Shown one piece after another: positions 37,416 through 45,667 of a stretch of 64,000 nt of DNA (position 1 is the stretch's first letter; each line of letters begins with the position of its first letter). The stretch covers positions 248,001-312,000 of the forward strand of contig NZ_RJVG01000002.1 in the NCBI RefSeq assembly GCF_003752155.1, read 5' to 3'. The position numbers and the translations under genes are program-made. A model generated the notes under the pieces. That model was not told where the DNA came from, ran no database searches, and saw only the letters and a program-made list of their open reading frames with translations. The stretch comes from Mobilisporobacter senegalensis (lineage in GTDB: Bacteria > Bacillota > Clostridia > Lachnospirales > Lachnospiraceae).

Positions 37416-37829
37416 ATGAATAATTCAAAACAGAAAATTACTACATTCTTAATGTTTCAAGATGACAATGGGGAAGAGGCAATGAATTTTTATATTTCAT
37501 TATTTGATAATTCTGAAATAATGAATGTTACCTACTATGGAGCAAATCAATCCGGTAAAGAGGGGACGGTAATGCATGCTATATTTTCATTGAATGGGCA
37601 GGAGTATATGTGTATAGACAGCAATGTGAAGCATGAATTTACATTTACCCCTGCAATGTCTTTATATGTAACATGTGATACTAAAGATGAGATTAATAAA
37701 CTGTTTGAAAAGCTTTCAGAGGGCGGCAAAATCCTAATGCCCCTTGGGGAGTATCCGTTTAGTGAAAGATTTGGGTGGGTAAATGATAAGTTTGGTGTCT
37801 CATGGCAATTAACTTTTGGAAATAAATAA
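37416..37829 (+). CDS. VOC-family protein, PhnB/3-demethylubiquinone methyltransferase-like
   Basis: A 137-residue VOC-fold protein of the PhnB-like subfamily: KITTFLMFQDDNGEEAMNFY, VMHAIFSLNGQEYMCIDS, LFEKLSEGGKILMPLGEYPF and the C-terminal FGWVNDKFGVSWQLTF. It shows the usual metal-site frame but no catalytic assignment is possible. Probably co-transcribed with the SRPBCC gene ahead; a terminator follows at 37893. Confidence 0.88.
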   Translation: MNNSKQKITTFLMFQDDNGEEAMNFYISLFDNSEIMNVTYYGANQSGKEGTVMHAIFSLNGQEYMCIDSNVKHEFTFTPAMSLYVTCDTKDEINKLFEKLSEGGKILMPLGEYPFSERFGWVNDKFGVSWQLTFGNK

Positions 37830-37892
37830 TTGATATCAGTTCGTTTTATTTGGATTCACAAGAGATACTCATCTCATTTATTATAGAGAAGG

Positions 37893-37955
37893 AGAAAAGC
37901 AGCGTGGAGCTATAAAAAGATATGTCCGTGATAGTTCCATTCGCTGCTTTTTCTT
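37893..37955 (+). terminator. Terminator after the VOC gene
   Basis: AGAAAAGCAGCG pairs with CGCTGCTTTTTCT; a second inner stem TGGAGCTAT/ATAGTTCCA continues it. Followed by T-rich TTCTTTT. The interval to the next gene (37956-38145) shows nothing else I recognise. Confidence 0.75.
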
Positions 37956-38145
37956 TTGCTCTCGCCATACCATTCCGGAAGCTTTCAGCTATATATCTTG
38001 GTGAGAAAGTTTTTCTGGGTATATAAAGATATTGATGAAATATCTTTCGGTCTCTTCTTTGTTATAATAAAGAAATATATTTGATTAGTTAATTTACTTA
38101 CTTTATAATAAAAAGACAAACAATGATTTGTCAAAAGGAGTGTTT

Positions 38146-38634
38146 ATTATCAAAAAAGAAATTACGACGAAAGAAAATCTGATGGAAGTTTTAAATTTAC
38201 TTGAAGGTTTAAAAATGAAATATTGGATCGACGGAGGCTGGGGTGTAGACATTCTACTTGGGAAACAGCACAGGGAACACAGAGATATTGATGTGGATTT
38301 TGATGGAGAATTTACAGGGATTTTATTAGAGATACTGAAAGAAAAAGGCTATGAGATTACAACCGACTGGCGTCCAGCACGTATTGAGCTGTACCATCCT
38401 GAATTGGGATATATAGATATACATCCTTTAATAATAAGTAAAGATGGAAGTGCAAAACAAGCTGGATTAAATAATGATTGGTATGACTTTAAGGCTGAAT
38501 GGTTTTCCAGTGCATTGTTTGACGATAGAATTATTCCATGTATTTCTGCGGAAGCTCAAAAATTATTTCATAGTGGATATGAGCTTAGAGAAGTTGATAA
38601 AATTGATATGAAAAACCTTGATAGCCTTATTTGA
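38146..38634 (+). CDS. lnu: Lincosamide nucleotidyltransferase homologue (Lnu(A)/Lnu(C) type)
   Basis: About 162 residues. The block KYWIDGGWGVDILLGKQHRE and HRDIDVDFD match the nucleotidyl-transfer core of Lnu(A)-type enzymes; IDIHPL, IIPCISAEAQKLFHSGYEL and DKIDMKNLDSL match its C-terminal half as I remember it. These enzymes add AMP to a hydroxyl of lincomycin or clindamycin. The aspartates of GGWGVD and HRDIDVD are the metal ligands. AAGGAG at 38135-38140 is followed by ATT (38146) and ATC (38149) but no ATG; the GTG at 38140 overlaps the site and a TTG lies at 38128. The start is therefore uncertain. Resistance is inferred from homology only. Confidence 0.82.
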   Translation: MIKKEITTKENLMEVLNLLEGLKMKYWIDGGWGVDILLGKQHREHRDIDVDFDGEFTGILLEILKEKGYEITTDWRPARIELYHPELGYIDIHPLIISKDGSAKQAGLNNDWYDFKAEWFSSALFDDRIIPCISAEAQKLFHSGYELREVDKIDMKNLDSLI

Positions 38635-38686
38635 GAAATGAAAGAATATTATGGGAACAGATCATAATTTGCATATGGAGAGAGCT

Positions 38687-39475
38687 ATGAGACAAAAAAT
38701 TCAAAAATATAATATTCCAATATGGTATCTTGCCAACCTGATATTTACCGGAGGATTGCTCTGCTTGCATTTTGTTTGGAAAAGTGCAGGGGATTATTCT
38801 GTTTCCTTCACCCAATTCGGACCAATGCTTGCAACCTTTCTGTTAATCTATATTGTAAAAGATAAGAATGCCTTGAAAAAAATTCAAACCGGATTATTTT
38901 TTCATATACAAGATATTGTTTTTTATGTATGGGCGGCAATTACTTCTTTTGCATTAATAGGCATTAGCAGCTTTTTACTTGGGGTAATTTTTAGCAATCC
39001 ATATCTCGCCTGGAACGGAACTCCAATATTCTATTCTCTAAATTTCATGGCAATGCTGTTGGGAAGCATCGGTGAAGAACTTGGCTGGCGTGGATATTTA
39101 CTGCCGGTACTGAATAAAAGGTTTACCCCTTTCTTCAGTAGTATCCTTGTAGGGTGCTTGTGGGGATTTTGGCATTTAAACTATGCGGGTGATATTATTT
39201 TTTGGTTGATATTTATTATGACCACTGTAGAGCTGTCAATTATTTTTACATTTTTCCTGTATAAAACAAATGGGAATTTATGGACAGCAATTATACTCCA
39301 TGCCTTTTTTAATCTGGCAAACCGTGTATTTGTCTGGGGAAGATTCAACATAAATCTTTTGTTAACAGAAATGATCTTATTTGGACTAATCTGCGTTGTT
39401 GTTGTAGCAGTGAATAAGGGTTGGATGTTTCATAAGAAAGTGACCTTTCCAAAAGGAAAATCTCTAAGTATCTAA
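38687..39475 (+). CDS. CPBP-family intramembrane metalloprotease
   Basis: About 262 residues with eight TM helices. Abi/CPBP motifs are clear: GEELGWRGYLLP (the EExxxR motif), WGFWHL and a late ILHAFFNLANR, supplying the two glutamates and two histidines of the membrane-embedded metal site. Relatives process prenylated peptides, bacteriocin immunity or sortase-linked proteins. ATG 38687 is preferred because GGAGAG lies 6 bp ahead; the frame also opens at 38651. Substrate unknown. Convergent with the HPr-like gene, whose end abuts. Confidence 0.87.
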   Translation: MRQKIQKYNIPIWYLANLIFTGGLLCLHFVWKSAGDYSVSFTQFGPMLATFLLIYIVKDKNALKKIQTGLFFHIQDIVFYVWAAITSFALIGISSFLLGVIFSNPYLAWNGTPIFYSLNFMAMLLGSIGEELGWRGYLLPVLNKRFTPFFSSILVGCLWGFWHLNYAGDIIFWLIFIMTTVELSIIFTFFLYKTNGNLWTAIILHAFFNLANRVFVWGRFNINLLLTEMILFGLICVVVVAVNKGWMFHKKVTFPKGKSLSI

Positions 39476-39476
39476 T

Positions 39477-39728
39477 TTACGGGCATTTTAAAGGTTTCAA
39501 TTGTTCAATGAAATCTATTGGAATATTATATATGGTCACAGGTTCTGTAATATCCAGACGGAATATACTCATTAACGATTTTCCATTCACGCACTTTTCT
39601 CCCGAAGCCATATATATTTCATTAGGAATCTGAGCCACAATATTCATATATGTGTTTATTTTAGAATAGGAATTCACTAGAATTTTCATGGATAATTCAT
39701 TTCGTTGATTAAATTTTCTGGATATCAT
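39477..39728 (-). CDS. HPr-fold protein lacking the phosphorylatable histidine
   Basis: About 83 residues. SKINTYMNIVAQIPNEIYMA and VNGKSLMSIFRLDITEPVTI match the second half of the HPr fold (KSLMG-type helix and last strand). The N-terminal HARP motif with active-site His15 is not present, so it is unlikely to act as a PTS phosphocarrier. A regulatory or structural HPr-like role is inferred. ATG 39728 has GAAGGTGA ahead; an upstream in-frame ATG at 39764 lacks a site. Confidence 0.65.
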   Translation of the reverse strand: MISRKFNQRNELSMKILVNSYSKINTYMNIVAQIPNEIYMASGEKCVNGKSLMSIFRLDITEPVTIYNIPIDFIEQLKPLKCP

Positions 39729-39858
39729 AAAATCACCTTCCATATCTTTCAATCCAATGTGCAACCATTTAGAGTTATGGTATAATTATAAGCGATTATA
39801 AAAAATTAAGAAGTGCATTTGTTTAGATAAATATGTGATTTTCTTAGGAGTGATATTT

Positions 39859-40854
39859 ATGAAGTATAAAAAAAGTTTAGGATCTTTGATCACTATAACC
39901 GCTGATGGGGTAAAGAGCCCTTTTTCAGTTTCTACAGTTATGTCACAGACTTTGCTCAAATATAGTCAGAAGACGTCTTGGGATTCTTATAAGATTGATA
40001 ATATCTCTCAGATATCTGATAAATTCCCTCCAAATGAAAATATCTATATCCTTGCTCACGATGTATCTTCTGATTTCCCGTCCCATACACACAGTTTTTA
40101 TGAAATAACGTATGTGTGCCAAGGCGGCATAAAGAATATTATTGATGGAAATGAATTCTATATGTCAGAAGGGGATTTATCTATTCTGAATCCACATGCT
40201 ATTCAGGAAATCAAGAGCACATGTTCTTATACATTGCTCATTAATTTTTGTCTTAAAAAAGAGGTATTTAAGAGAACCTTAAAATATTTTTATGAAGATA
40301 ATAATTCAATTTCTCTATTTTTGAGAAATAAACTGCCACAGCAACGAAACTATATGTTTTTTTCACTAGGCCATCATTTAAATATACAGACACTTATCTC
40401 ATCTATTATTCAGGAATATGCTGATTCGGATTTTCATCAATCATTTTCACTGGAAGCACTGTTTCTCCTGCTTTTTTCCCAACTGGTAAAAATCAATGAA
40501 TACAGCTATTATGGTATTGATGATCATACATTGAAAATCATAAACTATATTCGTGCCAATTGTATCCACAGTACATTAGGAAAAATGGCCATGGAAATAG
40601 GTTACAATCCTTCATATCTCACTACTTATATAAAAAAACATACGGGAAGAAATTGCAAAGATATCATTAATGAAGCACGTTTAAACAAAGCAGTAAATCT
40701 GTTAGAAAACTCTGAGTTTAATATTTCTAATATCGCTGAAGAATGCGGCTATCGAAGTGTCAGTCATTTTCATCGTATTTTTAAAGACAAATATGATATG
40801 ACACCCAATGAATACCGTGAGCTGATTCTTAGAAAAGCATATGTGGCCCGTTAG
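39859..40854 (+). CDS. AraC-family regulator with N-terminal cupin domain
   Basis: A 331-residue regulator. The N-terminal cupin includes FPSHTHSFYEITYVCQGG and MSEGDLSILNPHAIQEI, a metal- or sugar-binding barrel. The C-terminal AraC HTH pair spans about 230-325 (LGKMAMEIGYNPSYLTTYIK and NISNIAEECGYRSVSHFHRI, ending MTPNEYREL). ATG 39859 follows TTAGGAG; the GTG at 39835 is upstream of that site. An 8-bp hairpin lies over its stop codon (40847-40876). Ligand and targets unknown. Confidence 0.88.
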   Translation: MKYKKSLGSLITITADGVKSPFSVSTVMSQTLLKYSQKTSWDSYKIDNISQISDKFPPNENIYILAHDVSSDFPSHTHSFYEITYVCQGGIKNIIDGNEFYMSEGDLSILNPHAIQEIKSTCSYTLLINFCLKKEVFKRTLKYFYEDNNSISLFLRNKLPQQRNYMFFSLGHHLNIQTLISSIIQEYADSDFHQSFSLEALFLLLFSQLVKINEYSYYGIDDHTLKIINYIRANCIHSTLGKMAMEIGYNPSYLTTYIKKHTGRNCKDIINEARLNKAVNLLENSEFNISNIAEECGYRSVSHFHRIFKDKYDMTPNEYRELILRKAYVAR

Positions 40855-40924
40855 GATTTGTTAGGAAACTAACGGGAAGATATGGATGCAGCAGGATATA
40901 ATAGATGTGAAAGGGGGTTGTGCA

Positions 40925-41757
40925 GTGGAATGGGTTGATAGAATGAATGCAGTAATTGATTATGTTGAAAATAATTTATGGGGTGAAATATCTTCTAGTG
41001 AAATCAGCAAAATAATGGCAAGTCCTTATACGGTATTCCAGTGTGCTTTTGTACAGATTACGGGTATTCCTTTATCGGAATACATTCGTCGAAGGAAATT
41101 GACATTAGCTGCATATGAGGTACAAAATACGGATAGGCGGATATTGGATATTGCCCTGGAGTATGGTTATGAATCAGCGGATGCTTTTAGTGTTGCATTC
41201 AAACGTATGCATGGTATTGCTCCAAATATAATGCGGAAGACGGATACACAGCTGAAATTCTACTCACGCCTTCATTTTACTTTGACAATGAAAGGAGTGG
41301 ATGAAATGGATTACAGGGTGATGGAAAAGTCGATTTTACTGTGGTGGGGGTGCGGCGTACGACCCCTTATGGAGGTGGCACATGGGCTATCGTGAAATCT
41401 GACGGCAGTATTGAAAAAATGAAGGAAATTGGGGGTGAAGACTTTATATCCCTGGGACTTTGCTTTGGCTTTGGTGACGATGGCAGCAATGATTATATGT
41501 GCGGATTTGAACATGACGGTAATGGAATAAATGGATGGGATAAGTACACATATCCAAAAGCTTCCTGGCTGATATTTGAGGCAAAAGGGGCTATCTCAGA
41601 AGGTATCTTAGGAAGTACATGGAATCGGATCTATGGAGAGTTCCTTCCACAAAGTGAATATCAACAGAGTGATTTGCCTACAATAGAAAGATATATTGAG
41701 TGGGATGAGAAAAATGATAAGTGTAGAGTAGAGATCATGATACCTGTTGAAAATTAG
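40925..41757 (+). pseudogene. AraC-family regulator with GyrI-like domain, broken by a one-base frameshift
   Basis: Two overlapping frames make one protein. The first gives an AraC HTH unit (SEISKIMASPYTVFQCAFVQ ... YGYESADAFSVAFKRMHGIA) and the start of the effector domain (FYSRLHFTLTMKGVDEMDYR). It then runs into nonsense and stops at 41395. The second continues exactly where expected, from DFTVVGVRRTTPYGGGTWAI through the GyrI-like domain to its end. The break is near 41330, where one base appears to be missing after AAAAGTC. GTG 40925 is the likely start, with AAGGGGG ahead. It could be a real pseudogene, a sequencing error or, less likely, recoding. Confidence 0.8.
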
Positions 41758-41765
41758 CTGAATCG

Positions 41766-41818
41766 AGGTAACACCCTTGTTTTAACAAATAGTTAAAAAC
41801 AAAGGTTGTTACCTTTTT
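41766..41818 (+). terminator. Terminator after the frameshifted AraC gene
   Basis: AGGTAACA...TTTTAAC pairs with GTTAAAAA...TTGTTACCT around AAATA, followed by TTTTTAA. Confidence 0.75.
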
Positions 41819-41935
41819 AAATTGCCGATTATAAATTGTAATAAAAGAAGCTGATAGAACACATTAATATAGCCGTTTCATATTATAAATTGAATTATAC
41901 TATTTTTAACAATTGTTTTTGGGAGGAATGGCAGT

Positions 41936-42988
41936 ATGATAAATAATGTTAGAACTAGCCAGATTACCTCAGATGAAATTCCTTATGACGTAGAAATTAT
42001 TGCTCAAAATTTTAATATACCATGGGCAATCGCAATCAGCGATGAAGGACGGATATATGTTACAGAACGAACCGGAGCTATTTATATCATTGATCATGGA
42101 AGGATTCTTCCAGAGCCCCTTATTGTATTGGAAGCTCCATTTGTAAGTGTAGGGGAAGGCGGCCTGATGGGGATTGTTCTGGACCCTGAATTTACCCAGA
42201 ATCATTATATATATGTGATGCATACTTATGAGGAAGGTAACCGTATTTACAACCGGGTTATCCGATTAGTGGAGGAAGATAATCGTGCTTATATAGATGA
42301 GATTATTATTGACCGTATACCGGGAGGAAGAGTTCATGATGGTGGACGGATAAAGATAGGTCCGGATGAGAAATTATATATAACAACAGGGGATGGAGGG
42401 GATTCCAGCTTATCCCAGGATCTCTCAAGTACAGCAGGAAAGATATTAAGGATTAGTTTAGACGGCAGCATTCCTGCAGATAATCCATTCCCAGGGTCCC
42501 CTATATATAGTTATGGACACCGGAATCCGGAAGGAATTGATTGGAACTTAAATAATATTTTATATGCATCGGATCATGGAGCATCTGCTCATGATGAAAT
42601 AAATATGATAATAGAAGGAGGAAACTATGGCTGGCCACTTGTACAAGGGGATGAAGATTTAGAGGAATTAGACCTGCAAAGACCTTTAATACACAGTGGC
42701 CCAGTTACCTGGGCACCTTCCGGTATTGCATTTGTGACACAGGGACCATGGGAAGGAAAATTATTGGTAGCAAATCTTCGAGGGGAACAGTTACTGGTGA
42801 TGACCTTGAATGAAGATGGGACCAGAATAGAAAATGTGGAACCAATCTTTACAAATCAGTTTGGACGTTTGCGTGAAGTGATTGAAGCAAAGGATGGTTC
42901 TATTTATATTACAACCAGTAATATGGATGGCAGAGGTAATCCGGACAGGACGGATGATAAAATTATAAGACTGGAACCAAGATTTTAA
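41936..42988 (+). CDS. PQQ-type aldose sugar dehydrogenase (beta-propeller)
   Basis: A 350-residue six-bladed propeller of the glucose/sorbosone dehydrogenase family. Diagnostic blocks: NFNIPWAIAISDEGRIYVTE, GEGGLMGIVLDPEF, RVHDGGRIKIGPDEKLYITT with the catalytic histidine of the HDGG motif, GHRNPEGIDW and GPVTWAPSGIAF. Known members oxidise aldoses with pyrroloquinoline quinone outside the cytoplasm. Here no signal peptide is visible, and the organism looks like an anaerobe for which PQQ synthesis is not expected, so the true activity is open (lactonase or a non-PQQ role). ATG follows GGGAGG by about 10 bp. Confidence 0.82.
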   Translation: MINNVRTSQITSDEIPYDVEIIAQNFNIPWAIAISDEGRIYVTERTGAIYIIDHGRILPEPLIVLEAPFVSVGEGGLMGIVLDPEFTQNHYIYVMHTYEEGNRIYNRVIRLVEEDNRAYIDEIIIDRIPGGRVHDGGRIKIGPDEKLYITTGDGGDSSLSQDLSSTAGKILRISLDGSIPADNPFPGSPIYSYGHRNPEGIDWNLNNILYASDHGASAHDEINMIIEGGNYGWPLVQGDEDLEELDLQRPLIHSGPVTWAPSGIAFVTQGPWEGKLLVANLRGEQLLVMTLNEDGTRIENVEPIFTNQFGRLREVIEAKDGSIYITTSNMDGRGNPDRTDDKIIRLEPRF

Positions 42989-43040
42989 CTGTAATCTATA
43001 AGAATCAGTAATTGTTTATAAGATGGAGCTGTGAAAAACC

Positions 43041-43126
43041 ATTATGAATATCCAAGAAAGTCCATGCTCTCCCTGGAATCTATAAAGGGAGAGCATGGAC
43101 TTTCTTGGAATAATTTGTTCATAATA
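43041..43126 (+). terminator. Very strong hairpin after the sugar dehydrogenase gene
   Basis: A perfect 23-bp stem (43052-43074 with 43086-43108) around an 11-nt loop, extended by an outer TTATGAA/TTCATAA pair. There is no long T-run. It separates the dehydrogenase gene from the threonate operon promoter. Confidence 0.7.
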
Positions 43127-43166
43127 ACCAATAATAATGTTATATCATGTTTATTTTAATTTAATA

Positions 43167-43234
43167 TTGACAAAAACGAACATCGAGAGTAAAATACAAT
43201 CATAAACGAACAAAAAATAAAACAAAAATGAACA
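43167..43234 (+). promoter_or_regulatory. Threonate operon promoter with three DeoR-type direct repeats
   Basis: TTGACA (43167-43172), 17-bp spacer, TAAAAT (43190-43195). Three copies of AAAAACGAACA-like sequence lie at 43172-43182 (inside the spacer), 43202-43212 and 43224-43234 (one base changed), spaced 30 and 22 bp. The reverse reading TGTTCGTTTTT is the kind of site bound by DeoR/GlpR/FruR-type repressors. The DeoR gene closing this locus is the obvious binder. Confidence 0.7.
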
Positions 43235-43259
43235 CACAACAAGAGAGAGGAGGTTTTCA

Positions 43260-44564
43260 ATGCCACAATGTATTGTTATTGCTGATGATTTAACCGGAGC
43301 AAATGCCACAGGTGTTTTGCTGAAAAAACTAAATTATAATACCTATACTGTTATGAATATGGAAAGATTAGAGCTAAAAAATCTACCGGATTGTGATTGC
43401 ATTATGTATCCAACAGACAGCAGGGCAGTAGATAAGGAAATTGCTTATAATCGCGTATTTAATGTAGCAGGACTGTTAAAGGGTGAAGAAGTATTAGTAT
43501 ATTCCAAAAGAATTGACAGTACTCTTCGTGGAAATCTTGGAAGCGAGACAGATGCCATTCTAGATGCATTAGGGAATAATTACATAGCTATGGTCGTTCC
43601 TTGTTATCCGGCATCAAGCAGAGTCTTAATTGGGGGATATATGTTGGTAAATGGCATACCCCTTCATAAAACGGAAGTTGCCCTGGATCCTAAAACACCT
43701 GTTTTAACATCCAAAGCAGAACAATTATATAAAGAGCAAAGCAGATATCCGGTGGGTTCTATCTATTTTCAAGATTATATGGAAGGGAAAGAATTTATTG
43801 CTTCAAAGATAAAGAATTTTATAGCTCAGGGAATTCGTACAATTATTTTTGATAGTATATCTCAGGAAGATATGGATTTCATTGCAGATGCAATCATCGA
43901 AAGCAAAGTGCCGTTCGTAACTGTGGATCCGGGTGTATTTACTGCAACAATGGCAAGAAAATTAATTGTTCCAACAAATAAAAAAGAAAAACCTAAGATA
44001 CTGGCTGTCGTTGGTAGTGTAAATCCAGTTACGAAAGGCCAGATGGAACAGCTCTGGTTATCTCAAAAACATTTTAATATCTTTGTAAATACAAAACAAT
44101 TATTAGAAGGTGACGAAGCCAGAGAAGAAGAAATTGGCAGAGTTGTAAGAGCGGTTTTAGAAAATTGTAAAGAATATGATGTTTGCAGCGTTACGGGAGA
44201 TGGATTATTCCCAGAGAACCGTATTGATTTTCAACATTATATGATGAAATATCAGTGTAGTGTAGATGATGTAAGCAACATGATCAATACAGCATTTTCT
44301 CATATCACTCATCGGATTTTAAAAGGGAATGACAGTTTTAAAGGGTTATATACCAGTGGCGGAGACATTACGGTTGCCGTTTGCAAGGAATTTAATACTG
44401 CCGGATTACGGCTGTTAGATGAAGTAGTACCTTTAGCTGCTTATGGACAATTTATCCAGGGTGAATTTGATGGAATTCATATTATAACGAAAGGAGGCAT
44501 GGTAGGAGATAATGATGCAATTAACAAATGTATTACTTATTTAAAAAGTAAATTATATATTTAA
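43260..44564 (+). CDS. dtnK: Four-carbon acid sugar kinase (DUF1537 family, DtnK/OtnK type)
   Basis: A 434-residue kinase of the former DUF1537 family. The N-terminal domain opens VIADDLTGANATGV, and YSKRIDSTLRGNLGSE is the substrate/metal block. The C-terminal nucleotide-binding domain includes ILAVVGSVNPVTKGQM and TSGGDITVAVCK, ending IITKGGMVGDNDAI. These enzymes phosphorylate D-threonate, L-threonate or D-erythronate at O4. The PdxA2-type dehydrogenase gene and a GntP-type permease follow, giving the known DtnK-PdxA2 route to dihydroxyacetone phosphate. Start ATG follows GAGAGAGGAGG. Confidence 0.92.
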   Translation: MPQCIVIADDLTGANATGVLLKKLNYNTYTVMNMERLELKNLPDCDCIMYPTDSRAVDKEIAYNRVFNVAGLLKGEEVLVYSKRIDSTLRGNLGSETDAILDALGNNYIAMVVPCYPASSRVLIGGYMLVNGIPLHKTEVALDPKTPVLTSKAEQLYKEQSRYPVGSIYFQDYMEGKEFIASKIKNFIAQGIRTIIFDSISQEDMDFIADAIIESKVPFVTVDPGVFTATMARKLIVPTNKKEKPKILAVVGSVNPVTKGQMEQLWLSQKHFNIFVNTKQLLEGDEAREEEIGRVVRAVLENCKEYDVCSVTGDGLFPENRIDFQHYMMKYQCSVDDVSNMINTAFSHITHRILKGNDSFKGLYTSGGDITVAVCKEFNTAGLRLLDEVVPLAAYGQFIQGEFDGIHIITKGGMVGDNDAINKCITYLKSKLYI

Positions 44565-44644
44565 AGTTCAGCCCCCACGTTTTTAAATAAAATAGAGACA
44601 AATTGATTGAAAGCACATAAGAAGACAGAAAGGATGTGGATTTA

Positions 44645-45646
44645 TTGAAACCATTGATTGCAATTCCAATCGGAGATCCAGCAGGGATTGGACCTGAAAT
44701 AGTAGCAAAAGCACTGGCAAATAGTGAGGTAAATAAAGCTGCCAGGTGTGTTATAGTCGGTGATAAAAAAGTAATGGAATATGCCATTCGTCTCACAGAT
44801 ACAGATTTAAAATTAAATATAATCAATGAACCGGAAGAGGGCACTTACGAAGATGGCATTATGAATCTTATTGATTTAAATAACATTGATATGGAAGGAT
44901 TTAAATTTGGAGAAGTAAATGGAATGTGCGGCAAGGCAGCATTCGAATATATTGAGAAGAGTATTGAATTAGCCAATGACCGTAAAGTAGATGCAGTCTC
45001 TACTACTCCAATTAATAAAGAGTCCTTAAAAGCGGGTGGAATTGATTTTATAGGCCATACTGAAATTTTTGGAGCACTTACCAATACAGAAGACCCCCTT
45101 ACTATGTTTGAAGTAAGAGGTATGAGAGTATTCTTTTTATCCCGTCATGTGTCCTTAAGGCAGGCCTGTGACATGGTGAAGAAAGACAGAATTAAAGATT
45201 ATGTGAAAAGGTGTTTAAATGCGTTAGAGAAATTAGGAGTCAGAGAAGGAACAATGGCAATAGCAGGATTAAACCCTCATAGTGGCGAACATGGTTTGTT
45301 TGGAGATGAAGAAGTGAACGAGGTAATGCCGGCAATTGAGGAATTGGAGAAGGAGGGATATAAAGTTGCAGGGCCAATTGGGGCAGATTCTGTTTTTCAT
45401 CTGGCACTGCAAGGAAAATTTAACAGTGTTCTTTCACTTTATCATGATCAGGGACATATTGCCACTAAGACACTGGATTTTGAAAGAACCATTGCAATTA
45501 CTGGAGGAATGCCAATTTTAAGAACATCTGTAGATCATGGCACTGCATTTGATATTGCAGGTCAAGGCATTGCCAGTGAGGTAAGCATGGCAGAGGCTAT
45601 ACTGCTTGCTGCGAAATATTCACCTAATTTTAAAACTTCAAATTAA
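44645..45646 (+). CDS. pdxA2: 4-phospho-threonate dehydrogenase, PdxA2 family
   Basis: About 333 residues, homologous to PdxA (4-hydroxythreonine-4-phosphate dehydrogenase). Motifs: [41 protein letters not shown] with the metal-site histidine, [30 protein letters not shown] and [13 protein letters not shown]. In this context it would oxidise and decarboxylate 4-phospho-D-threonate (or -erythronate) to DHAP with NAD, rather than serve pyridoxal synthesis. TTG 44645 is chosen from AAAGGATG 10 bp ahead; GTG 44636 is the alternative. Confidence 0.9.
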   Translation: MKPLIAIPIGDPAGIGPEIVAKALANSEVNKAARCVIVGDKKVMEYAIRLTDTDLKLNIINEPEEGTYEDGIMNLIDLNNIDMEGFKFGEVNGMCGKAAFEYIEKSIELANDRKVDAVSTTPINKESLKAGGIDFIGHTEIFGALTNTEDPLTMFEVRGMRVFFLSRHVSLRQACDMVKKDRIKDYVKRCLNALEKLGVREGTMAIAGLNPHSGEHGLFGDEEVNEVMPAIEELEKEGYKVAGPIGADSVFHLALQGKFNSVLSLYHDQGHIATKTLDFERTIAITGGMPILRTSVDHGTAFDIAGQGIASEVSMAEAILLAAKYSPNFKTSN

Positions 45647-45667
45647 AGGAGAAGAAAGGAGCTTATT

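Noticed and set aside
41341-41757. Separate small GyrI-like gene
   Set aside because: It has no ribosome binding site, and its sequence joins exactly to the C-terminal end of the AraC frame one base out of phase, so it is the second half of one broken gene.
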